64,000 nucleotides of DNA, from the NCBI GenBank assembly GCA_015228935.1, contig JADGCO010000003.1:36987-100986 (forward strand), written 5' to 3'. The number at the start of each line of letters is the position of its first letter. Position 1 is the stretch's first letter. The position numbers and the translations under genes are program-made. Below, in pieces: positions 35,585 to 45,500 of this stretch. The notes beneath the pieces are model-generated. The model did not search any database. It worked only from the letters and a program-made list of their open reading frames with translations, and was not told the origin of the DNA. The stretch is from Magnetococcales bacterium (GTDB lineage: Bacteria; Pseudomonadota; Magnetococcia; Magnetococcales; DC0425bin3).

Positions 35585-37219
35585 TCATTCTCTGACGATC
35601 TTGCCCGCGTCCAGCTTGATGACGCGATCTGCAATATGGAAATATTTATCATCATGAGTTACTGAAATAATTGTCTTACCATTTTTATGTAAATCCGGAA
35701 GCAATATTTCATAAAAATATTTTCTGAAGTTTGGATCCTGGTCGGCGGCCCATTCGTCAAATATATATATTTCCTTGTCGTCCATCAATGCCGCAATATA
35801 TGCCAATCGCTTACGCTGCCCGGTTGACAGATTTATATTGGTATATTTTCCATTGATAAAATCGGTATTTTTTTCAAGCTTCATAATTTTCAACAATTCT
35901 CTGAGCCGTTCATCATCAACATGCTTGACACCATAAAATTTATCAAAAATATGGAAGTCGGAAAAAATTGCTGAATAAAGTTCGCGATACTCTGGATAAT
36001 CATCACGGTTCAGTCGAACACCATCCAGGACAATATGGCCTTCGGAAGGATAATAAAGTCCGAGCAATATTTTTAACAATGTCGATTTGCCACTCCCATT
36101 TCCACCAACAATAAACAATGTTTCATTGCGTTTAATTTCAAGATTGATGGGACCAATTGAAAAAATATAATTATTTTCAGAATCAAAATATTCAAATTGA
36201 ACATTTTCCAGACAAACCATTTTAAATTTCGGTTGCGGATTGGGCTTGCAAACTTCCACGCTGACATTTTTAATCGACTCATCGAGCATTATTTCCAATT
36301 TTTTCAAATTATTGACCGCCATTTCCACCTTGATGAAAATGGGCAGATTGCTGACAATAAAATCAAGAGGACCTACGACAAGATAAATGAAGCATACAGT
36401 CAGTTTGGCAATCAGTACGGAAGATACACTGGCCATCATCGGCCAGATAAATATAATCGAAGCCAACAGGGAATAAAAAAATATGTCGGAAAAATTCATG
36501 ATAAAGGCCATGCTGATACCGGCCCGCGACCTGAGCTGTTCAACATTTTTGGCGAGGTCCACCTGGTGACAGTAAAGATCATAATTTTTGGCTTGATTTA
36601 TTTTTATTTCCTTGAACCCGGTAAAGGTTTGTTCAAATGCTTCAAAATATTTTCTTTGCCGTTCCGTGGATTCATCCAAGTCCGCCACGATTTTCTGGCG
36701 TCGTTGCAGATAAAACAGAAATCCCAACGCAATGGCCGCCGCAGCGATGACAAACGCCGTCATGGAGAGCCAAGCAATATAGATGAGGGTCGTGACCAGC
36801 AGGGCAGCCGAAACCAGGGATTTGAATATCAGGCTGGATCCCTGGGAAATGAGGGTTGTCTCCTGGGATAAACAATTGAAAATACTCTGAAAACTCGTGT
36901 TTTCAACAAACGTCAGCTCTGCCTGCCGAATTTTATTGGCCACACGCACCCGTACCTTGCAGAGGATGTTTTCGACAATGACCGCCGTGGTCGCGAGAAC
37001 GTAATATTGGGCATACGAAAAAGTACCGAGAAGTATGGCGTAAATAATCAGATAATGAATCTTGACACTCTCACCGCTGGCCGTAATCTGCGAGGCATGG
37101 TTGACGATGGCCAGCAGCAGGCTGTTGGAAAGACCAGCCGTCACTGAAAGAAATACAAGCTTGTTTTTGGGTTGTTCACCCTCTTCTATCATCCATTCGA
37201 CAAGATTTTTGGCTATCAT
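35585..37219 (-). CDS. SyrD/PvdE-type ABC exporter 3 (fused TMD-NBD)
   Basis: This 544-residue protein is the first of the three exporters in transcription order. It carries Walker A GGNGSGKST, signature NLSTGQRKRLAYIAA, Walker B YIFDEWAADQDPNFRKYFY and H-loop SVTHDDKYF. All catalytic residues are present. Its GC content is slightly higher than that of the other two copies. Divergent orientation from the TolC-like gene, which leads into the PKS cluster, suggests a joint export role, but the PKS product is unknown and the link is inference. Confidence 0.92.
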   Translation of the reverse strand: MIAKNLVEWMIEEGEQPKNKLVFLSVTAGLSNSLLLAIVNHASQITASGESVKIHYLIIYAILLGTFSYAQYYVLATTAVIVENILCKVRVRVANKIRQAELTFVENTSFQSIFNCLSQETTLISQGSSLIFKSLVSAALLVTTLIYIAWLSMTAFVIAAAAIALGFLFYLQRRQKIVADLDESTERQRKYFEAFEQTFTGFKEIKINQAKNYDLYCHQVDLAKNVEQLRSRAGISMAFIMNFSDIFFYSLLASIIFIWPMMASVSSVLIAKLTVCFIYLVVGPLDFIVSNLPIFIKVEMAVNNLKKLEIMLDESIKNVSVEVCKPNPQPKFKMVCLENVQFEYFDSENNYIFSIGPINLEIKRNETLFIVGGNGSGKSTLLKILLGLYYPSEGHIVLDGVRLNRDDYPEYRELYSAIFSDFHIFDKFYGVKHVDDERLRELLKIMKLEKNTDFINGKYTNINLSTGQRKRLAYIAALMDDKEIYIFDEWAADQDPNFRKYFYEILLPDLHKNGKTIISVTHDDKYFHIADRVIKLDAGKIVRE

Positions 37220-37613
37220 GGATTGGGTGATCCGGAACCATTTGAAAACGAGATTGATGTGTGCAAAACCCAGGCAGATCCTAAGCGTTCACAAAGACCT
37301 GTGCAAGTCATTTTTTTTTAAAAAACCCTTGACGTGATTTACTTGACCATGGCAGTTTCCGACGGCAGCTTAATTTTTTGTAAGCGACTCGGTCCTGATC
37401 AAGAAACAAATTGTCCTGATTTTTGATCCCAGACGGCTTGAATTTGGCTGAACAGGAATGGTTCAACTTTGTTGCCAGGGATTCAATGCCCGGCAGTCCG
37501 GCGTCTGGAAGACGGCAGGAAAGGACTTTAAAATAATGAAATTGCCTTGCAATGGCAATAAGTTGTCCAGGGATAGAACGTGTATCCGCTACACAGAAGA
37601 AAGGATTGCGATC
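37220..37613. other. Divergent control region exporters / TolC-like gene
   Basis: This 394-bp spacer holds poly-T and poly-A stretches near 37310 and a weak minus-strand promoter candidate. The TolC-like reading frame is formally open back to 37458, but those 52 codons do not resemble a signal peptide and are treated as leader. No operator symmetry was recognised. Confidence 0.45.
37278..37306 (-). promoter_or_regulatory. Weak candidate promoter of the exporter operon
   Basis: On minus, TTGCAC (37301-37306) and TAGGAT (37278-37283) have a 17-bp spacer, about 60 bp before the exporter 3 ATG. Both boxes are mediocre matches. Confidence 0.3.
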
Positions 37614-39377
37614 ATGGTTGGAAGTCTGCATCACAAAACCGGTAAGTTGTTCATGGCCATGCTGCTGGCGGCCATGGCGACGGGAGTGCCCCAGGATGCT
37701 GCCACGGCGGGTGTCGATGGCAAACCCATCTCCCTGAGCGATGTCGTCCAAAGCACCATCAGTCACTCCTCGGAAATCATCATCGCCTCGGTCCAGAAAG
37801 AGTTGGCCAGAGCCGACGAACAGGAAGCCTCGGCCAATTTCGACCCCAAACTGAGCGCCAGTTATGCCCTCAACTATGTGCGGGGCTACGAGTTTCCCAA
37901 GGAGTTGCGGGCCATGGGAGAAGCCGGCAAGCAATCCACCTTCATGACGGATCATCAAAACAACAAGGCACTCAAGCTGGGCCTGGGCGGATTGTTCAGA
38001 ACCGGTATCTTTTCCGAATTGTCGGTCGAAATGCTCTCATCGGAGGATACCAAGAAAAAGTATGACCTGCAAAACGGCTTGAGTGCGATGGCTGCCTTGC
38101 CGGCACCTGCCAGGACGGCCCTCGGCGTGAACAATCTGAGTGCCGACGCGGGATCCTACATGCCCGTCAACCCCTCCTCCATCCAGTTCATGATCAACAT
38201 TCCCATGCTCAAAGGCCGTGGCGACCGGGAAATGGCCACGTCCAATGAAACATCCAAGCGTTTGCAACGGGAAGCCGCCGATGCCCGCATCAGCCATGCC
38301 GTCGCCACCATCCTGAACAAATCGGTCGTTGCCTATTGGAACTACAAGGCCGCCTTGTCAACCTTGGACTATCGTCTGCAATCCGAAGCAAAAGTCAAAC
38401 AGTGGGCGGACAAGATTCCCAACGTGACGAGCAAAGCCCAGCCCAATGCCCGCACAGCCAAGAAAAATACCCCGGCGACAAAAGGCGTGGACAATACCAA
38501 GCCTCAAGCCAACTACACTTCGGTCAAGGAACAGATTCAGGGTTATCTGGACAAGAAGGCCAATGATGTGTCGGCAGCCCGCCAACAGGTGATCGCCGCC
38601 CGCAACAATCTTGCTGCGGCTGCCGGTATTCCTGCTGCCGAGGCCCAGGCCGTAGGTCAGGCCACCGATGAATTCCCCCGCAATTGGGATTCCGTCATGC
38701 GTTCTTTCAACATTGATGATGCCTCCAAGCGCTGGACCGAAATGGCCCTGGCCCAACGGCTGGATGTCAAGGCCTCCCGGCTCGAAAAAGATGCCATGAC
38801 CGCCCTGAATGAAGGGGCCAAGAATCAACTGATGCCCAGCCTGGATCTCACCTTGATCGCCAAACGGGATGGGCTGGAACTCGGCAAATCGGGAGCCGAT
38901 GGCTTTGCCAATTCCCTCAGTGAAAATACCGGTGACCTTGGCTTCACCGGCATGATCGCCATGGCCTATCCCATCGGCAACAACAAGGCCGAAAGCATGG
39001 TGGCCAAAACCAACCTGGGCGTCATGAAAAACCAGTCCGAATACCAGGACAAGCTGCGTACCGTGGCCCTGGATGTCAATACAGCCGCCAACGAAATCAA
39101 AAACAATCTGCAACAGGTGCAGGCGATCAAACGCTCCCTGGACTCCTATGGTTCGGCCCTGGCCTCCGCTGAAGCCAGCAAAATTCAACAACCCTCGGAT
39201 GTCAACAACCTCATGGACTCCGAAACCCGCTGGATCGATGCCGTGGTCGATTTCATCAAGGCCCTGAACAACACCGCCGCATCCATCACCAATGCCCGGT
39301 ATCAAACCAGCACCCTGGTCGAACCGATTCAAGACATCAAACAAGTCAAACTGACCAGCCTGACTGAACTGCCCTGA
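37614..39377 (+). CDS. TolC-like outer-membrane efflux protein
   Basis: This 587-residue outer-membrane factor has AAAGGA eight bases before ATG 37614 and a signal peptide (hydrophobic FMAMLLAAMATG, cleavage near ATA). The mature protein shows the duplicated helical-hairpin pattern of the OEP family: VQSTISHSSEIIIASVQKEL and FDPKLSASY in the first half, then RLDVKASRLEKDAMTALNEG and QLMPSLDLTL in the second. Between them is a hydrophilic insert rich in Lys, Thr and Pro (near ARTAKKNTPATKGVDNTKP) that most TolC proteins lack. It is longer than typical TolC. It could be the outer-membrane exit for the product exported by the divergent ABC proteins, though an adaptor protein would still be needed. 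Confidence 0.85.
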   Translation: MVGSLHHKTGKLFMAMLLAAMATGVPQDAATAGVDGKPISLSDVVQSTISHSSEIIIASVQKELARADEQEASANFDPKLSASYALNYVRGYEFPKELRAMGEAGKQSTFMTDHQNNKALKLGLGGLFRTGIFSELSVEMLSSEDTKKKYDLQNGLSAMAALPAPARTALGVNNLSADAGSYMPVNPSSIQFMINIPMLKGRGDREMATSNETSKRLQREAADARISHAVATILNKSVVAYWNYKAALSTLDYRLQSEAKVKQWADKIPNVTSKAQPNARTAKKNTPATKGVDNTKPQANYTSVKEQIQGYLDKKANDVSAARQQVIAARNNLAAAAGIPAAEAQAVGQATDEFPRNWDSVMRSFNIDDASKRWTEMALAQRLDVKASRLEKDAMTALNEGAKNQLMPSLDLTLIAKRDGLELGKSGADGFANSLSENTGDLGFTGMIAMAYPIGNNKAESMVAKTNLGVMKNQSEYQDKLRTVALDVNTAANEIKNNLQQVQAIKRSLDSYGSALASAEASKIQQPSDVNNLMDSETRWIDAVVDFIKALNNTAASITNARYQTSTLVEPIQDIKQVKLTSLTELP

Positions 39378-39397
39378 CACCTGCGCCTGACTTTTTT

Positions 39398-39454
39398 ACG
39401 ACGGTTGCGGGTTGTACACGCTGCACCTTTCTTGTATGATTCCGCAACCGTCGT
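39398..39454. repeat. 13-bp perfect inverted repeat framing the PKS promoter
   Basis: The arms ACGACGGTTGCGG (39398-39410) and CCGCAACCGTCGT (39442-39454) are perfect reverse complements, with 31 bp between them. A complete -35/-10 promoter occupies the interval. The spacing and symmetry fit two half-sites of a dimeric regulator better than a terminator, since no U-tract follows. Confidence 0.85.
39412..39440 (+). promoter_or_regulatory. Sigma70-like promoter of the PKS operon
   Basis: TTGTAC (39412-39417) and TATGAT (39435-39440) have a 17-bp spacer. The predicted start near 39447 falls in the right arm of the inverted repeat, about 65 bp before the PKS1 start codon. Confidence 0.7.
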
Positions 39455-39511
39455 CCCTGCCCGGATGATTTTATGGCCTGTTTTCTGGTTTTACCTTGAG
39501 GATGGCTTGCA

Positions 39512-42500
39512 TTGGCTGGTCGATTTGCCCATAAAATACATGAAAATCTGGTTGAATTACTGTGTTTTCACGCAGAATCCACACCGGACAAGATGGCGTT
39601 CACTTTTCTGAAGGATGGCAAGGTCGAGACCGACCGGTATACTTTTGCCGAACTGGATCGGCAGGCACGGGCCATTGCCGTGGAGCTGGCCCGCCTGGGT
39701 GGACGCCAGGGGGAGCGTGCCCTCCTGCTCTATCCGCCCGGCAGTGAATTCATGGCGGCCTTCATGGGGGCACTCTACGCCGGGATCATCGCCATTCCCG
39801 CACCACCTCCCGATGCGGCCCGCCTGAGGAGAACCCTGCCCCGTCTGCGTACCATCGCTCAGGATGCGCAAGCATCCCTGGTGCTGGCCACCCGGGATGT
39901 GATCGACCTGTTGACCCGGGACCAGGATGATCTGGTCGATTTTCCGCCCATGCAGTGGCTGGCCAGCGATCAGGTGGCCGGGGAGTCCGCCTCAGCCTGG
40001 CAGATGCCACCCCTGGAAAAGCAAGGCATCGCCTTTTTGCAATATACCTCGGGTTCCACATCCATTCCCAAGGGCGTGGTGGTGACCCACCATAATATCA
40101 TCCACCATTCCCATCTGCTCCAGACAGCCTGGAAGTTTACGCCCGACAGCGTCAGCATCACCTGGGTCCCGTATTTTCACGATCTGGGCCTGATCGGCGG
40201 CCTGATTCAGCCCCTGTATAACGGCAACTCCTGCTATATTCTTTCACCTCTTACCTTTCTCAAGCGCCCCTTGCGCTGGTTGGAAGCGATTCATCGCTAT
40301 CGTGGGACACACTCCCATGGCCCCAACTTTGCCTACGAGCTGTGTGTCCATAAAATCACCCCTGAACAAAAAGCCACGCTTGACCTGAGCAGTTGGCAAT
40401 TCACCGGCAACGGTGCCGAGCCGGTCCGCAAAAGTACGCTGGACCGCTTTCAGGAAGCATTTGGTCCCTGCGGTTTTCGGGCTGATGCGCATTATCCCAT
40501 CTACGGCATGGCTGAAACGACGCTCATCGTCTCGACCAAATCCCATGGTGATCTGCCGCAGGCCATGGAGGCCGACCCCGTGGCCATGGGGACAAGACAA
40601 ACGGTCATCGATTACGATCCGGCAACAAGTCAGACCACCCTGCCGCCCGTATCCATCGTCAGCAATGGCCCCCCCATCGGCACCGTGCAGGTGGTGATTG
40701 TCGATCCGGACACATTGCACGCCCTGCCGGAAAATCGGGTTGGGGAAATCTGGGTCCAGGATGCCGGCGTGGCCCAGGGGTATTGGCAGCGCCCGGAAGA
40801 GAGTCGCGCCACCTTTCACGCCCGCCTGGCCGATGCCCCCGAACGGGGCGATTTTTTGCGCACCGGCGATCTTGGCTTTTTGCGCAACGGTGAACTCTAT
40901 CCCACCAGTCGTCTCAAAAATTTGATCATCATCGCCGGGGTCAATCATTATCCCCAGGATGTGGAGCTGACTGTCCAGAATGTCCATCCGGTCTTTCGTC
41001 CGGATCATTGTGTCGCTTTTGCCGTGGAAATTGACGAGACTGAACGACTTGTCATCGTGGTCGAGGTGGAGTACCGCCTGGAAGATTGGGAACCTTTGTT
41101 TGCCGCTGTGCGCCAGGCACTCTCCGAGACCCATGATCTGGAACTTTATTCCCTGCTGTTTCTCAAAAAGGGTCAAATCCTCAAGACCTCCAGCGGCAAA
41201 CTGCAACACAGCGCCTGCCGTAAAGCCTGGCTGGAACACTCTTTCGAGGTGGTGGCCAGTTGGCAACGTCATGTTCCTGCATCCCCGGTGATCAAATCCG
41301 CAACAATCGCGCCGGCATCCTCTACAGCAGGCATGCCAGCGACTTCGCCAGCAGCACCCTTGCCGGTGACCTCTACAGCAGGCATGCCAGCAACCTTGCC
41401 GACAGCACCCTTGCCGGTGACATCCACAGCGGACTTGCCAGCGACTTCGCCGGCAGCACCCTTGCCGGTGACCTCTACTGCAGGCATGCCAGCAGTCACG
41501 CCGGCAACGACGACATTGTCGGGGTCTCTCCCGTCTGCGGCACCTGGGTCTCTCCCGTCCGCAGCAACTTCCCAACCCTCTCGACCCGCAGCACCGGCCC
41601 TTGAAGCCTGGTTGCTGGCCCAACTGGCAAAACTCCTGGATGTTCCTGTCACCCAGGTGGACCGTCTGGCACCGTTTGCCAGTTACGGCCTGTCGTCCCA
41701 GGGGGCTGTCATGCTGGTCGGTGACCTGGAAGCCTGGCTGGGTGAGGAGGGACTGGCACCGACCCTGCTCTGGGATTATCCCACCATCGATCTGTTGACC
41801 CGGCACTTGTGTGGCGCTGCGCCCGGAACTGCGCCTCATGCCGGTATTCATTCAGCGTCCTCGCCTGCCGAACGTGGCGATCCCATTGCACACAACGATC
41901 CCATCGCCATCGTCGGTCTGGGGTTGCGCTTTCCCGGCAGCGACGATCCGGAACAATTTTGGAATCTTTTGCACCAGGGCATCGATGCCATCCGCGTCGT
42001 CCCCGATGACCGCTGGGACGCCGAACACTATTTTGCCCGGGAACCGGTCACTCCGGGGAAGATCAACTCCCGCTTTGGGGGATTTCTCGACCAGGTGGAT
42101 GGTTTTGACGCCGGATTTTTTGGCATCTCTCCCTATGAAGCCCAGGTGATGGATCCCCAGCAACGCCTGTTGCTGGAGGTCAGTTGGGAGGCCTTGGAAC
42201 AGGCCGGCATCAACCCGGAATCCCTGGCCGGCAGTGCAACCGGGGTCTTCATCGGCATCTGTTCAGACGACTATGGCCAATGGCTGCTCCAGGATGAGAG
42301 GACCATCAGTTCCTATACGGGCACCGGCAAGGCGATGAGCATTGCCGCCAACCGGCTTTCCTATCAACTGGATCTGCGGGGACCCAGTGTGGCGATTGAT
42401 ACCGCCTGCTCGTCGTCACTCGTGGCCATTCACCAAGCCTGTCAAGCACTCCGCAATGGAGAGTGCGATCTGGCTCTGGCCGGGGGGGTCAACCTGATCC

Positions 42501-45500
42501 TCACCCCGCACATGAGCATCGCCTTTTCCCAGGCCCAGATGCTTGCGGTCGATGGCCGTTGCAAAACCTTCGATGCCGCCGCCAACGGTTATGTGCGCAG
42601 CGAAGGGTGCGGTGTGGTCGTTCTCAAGCGTTTGAGCCATGCCCAAAAAAATGGGGATACCGTCCTGGCCCTGGTTCTGGGTTCGGCCATCAACCAGGAT
42701 GGCCGCAGCAATGGCTTGACCGCACCCAATGGTCTGGCACAACAGGCCGTCATTCGGCAGGCCCTGGCCGCAGCCGGCGTGACACCCGCCCAGATCACCC
42801 TGGCCGAGGCCCATGGAACCGGAACCCCCCTGGGAGATCCCATCGAAATGAAAGCCTTGCAGGCCGTCCTGAGCGCCGGGCGTCCAGCCGGGCAGCGGTG
42901 TGCCATCGGCGCGGTCAAAAGCAATATTGGTCACCTGGAGGGTGCCGCCGGGATTGCCGGCATCAGCAAGGTGGTGTTGAGTCTGCAACATGCCGAGATT
43001 CCTCCCAATCTGCATCTGCACACCCTCAATCCCCTCATCGAGCTGGACGCAACCCGCTTTTTCCTGCCGACCACCCCGCACCCCTGGGACTCCCCTGCTG
43101 CTGGTCGCCGAATTGCCGGTGTCAGCTCCTTTGGCTTTGGGGGGACCAATGCGCATGTGATCCTGGCCGAACCACCACCCGAGCCACCTGCCACTCCGGT
43201 AACTCCGACAGGGGAAGCGTCTTCTTCTTTGGCAATCCGGACAGGGGAAGCGTTTTCTTCTTTGGCAGTCCGGACAGGGGAAGCATTTTCTTCGGAGAGC
43301 GAACGCCCCTGGCATCTGCTCACGCTTTCCGCCAAGGATGGCAAAGCGTTGCAAGCCTTGGCGGACCGTTACCGTAAACTTTTTACCACCGAGTCAATCC
43401 CTTCTCTTGCCGACCTTTGTTTTAGCGCTAACGTTGGCCGGGCGGCTTTTTCCGAGCGTCTGGTCGTCACGGCAACCACCGGGGCAGAGATGCAGGCCGG
43501 CCTGGCCGCCTTCACAGCCAACCAGCCAGGCAACTGGCAAAGCGCCCGGGTCGATGGCCGACAGATACCCAGGGTGGCCTGGCTCTTTACCGGCCAAGGC
43601 TCCCAATATGTGGGCATGGGCGAGGCGCTGTATGCCACGCAACCCGTCTTCCGGGCTGCGTTTGCCCGCTGTCAGGCCATTCTCGAACCCCTCCTCGGCT
43701 GTTCCCTGCCGGATCTGCTGTGGCCCGGAGAGGGACAGTACGATGGCCGGCTCGACCAGACGGCCTATACCCAGCCGGCGCTGTTTGCCCTGGAGTATGC
43801 CCTGGCGGAAATGTGGCGGGCCTGGGGCGTCACCCCGACGGCGGTCATGGGGCACAGTGTCGGTGAATATGTCGCCGCCTGCATCGCCGGGGTTTTTTCG
43901 CTGGAAGATGGCTTGCGGCTCATTGCCGAACGGGGGCGGTTGATCAACTCCCTGCCTGGCAATGGCAGCATGGTCGCCGTCCAGACCGATGCGGCCCGGG
44001 TCACCGCCGCCATCGGCTCCGAAGCCCAGGTGGTGATTGCCACCATGAACGGTCCCAACAGTCAGGTCATCGCCGGGGAAAAGGAGGCCGTGGCCCGGGT
44101 GGCGACGATCCTCCAGAAGCAGGGGGTGGAACTCCGGCCCCTGACGGTCTCGCATGCCTTTCACTCCCCGCTCCTGGATCCCATCCTGGAACCCTTTGCC
44201 CGGGCTGCCCGGCAGGTCCGTTTCCAGCCGCCTCGCCTGCCGGTCATTTCCAACCTGACCGGTCAGGCCATCAGCGACGCCATGGCCTCCGCCGACTATT
44301 GGGTGGCCCATGTGCGGCAACCGGTCCGTTTTGGCGACGGCATGCGCTCCCTTCTGGAATCGGGATGCGATGTTTTTCTGGAGATTGGCCCGCAGCCCAC
44401 CCTGTTGGCCCTGGGGCAGCGAATTGCCCCTGCTGTTCCCGGCCCGGAAGGCAGCGCGGAACGTCTCTGGCTGCCATCGTTGCGTCCCAAAAAAATGGTC
44501 TGGCCGCAAATTTTATCCACCCTCGGCCAACTCGTTCTGCGTGGTGTGGCCATCGACTGGCGGGGATTTGACCAGGGATATCGCCGCCAGCGGATCGCCC
44601 TGCCCACCTATCCTTTCCAGAGGCAACGCCACTGGCTGGCCACCCCGCCCGCCACGCTGTCCCGCGCAGCCGGCACCCGCCCATCGGCAGGGGGCAGCCA
44701 CGGTCAGGTGACCAACAATCTGCTCGGACGCCGGGTGCAATCGCCTCTGCTGCGGGGAATGTTGTTTGAATCCTCGTTCAATATCGAACGGCTGCCTCTC
44801 CTGGGAGAACATCGGGTTTTTGCCCATCTGGTGGTCCCGGCGGCGGCCCAGTTGTCCCTGTTGCTGGCGGCGGCCCGGGCCGGCTTTGGAACCTCCTCCT
44901 GCGCCCTGGAAGACATCATCTTTCCGCAGGCGCTCGTCATCCCCGAACAACGCGGACGCCGGGTACAGCTTCTCCTGGAACCCCCCGACGCTGCCCAGGA
45001 ACAAAACGGCCACCGTTTCCGGTTGCTCAGTCAGGCGGAAGAGAGTGACCCGGATGCGGAAGACCGCGTGCCAACCTTCCCGGGCAACACCCCCCAATCC
45101 TGGGAGGAGCATGCCAGTGGCCGCCTGCGGGCCGGACCGGTCACCCCCCGGCTGCCGGAGACTCCCCTGGCCACCGTGCAGGCTCGTTGCCCGCAACAGA
45201 TCCTGGCACCGTTTTACACGGACATCTGGCAGCAGAGCATCACGCTGGGGCCGGAGTTTCGCTGGGTGGAGAGCCTCTGGCAGGGGGAAGGCGAACTCCT
45301 GGCCCGTCTGCGTCCGGAAACGCCCGCGCTGGCCCAAAACGACCCGGGACTCCACGCCGGTCTCATCGACTCCATGCTCCAGATCATCACCGGTCTGCTC
45401 TCCCTGACCGCAACCGAGGCCGTGGTCCCGTTTTCCCTGGAGGGATTTCATTATCTGGGAAATCCTGACCGATCCCAACTGTGGAGCCATTTGCTTCTGC

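Noticed and set aside
39398-39454. Intrinsic terminator of the TolC-like gene
   Set aside because: The 31-nt loop is long, no U-tract follows on either strand, and a well-spaced promoter fills the loop, so a regulatory palindrome is the better reading.
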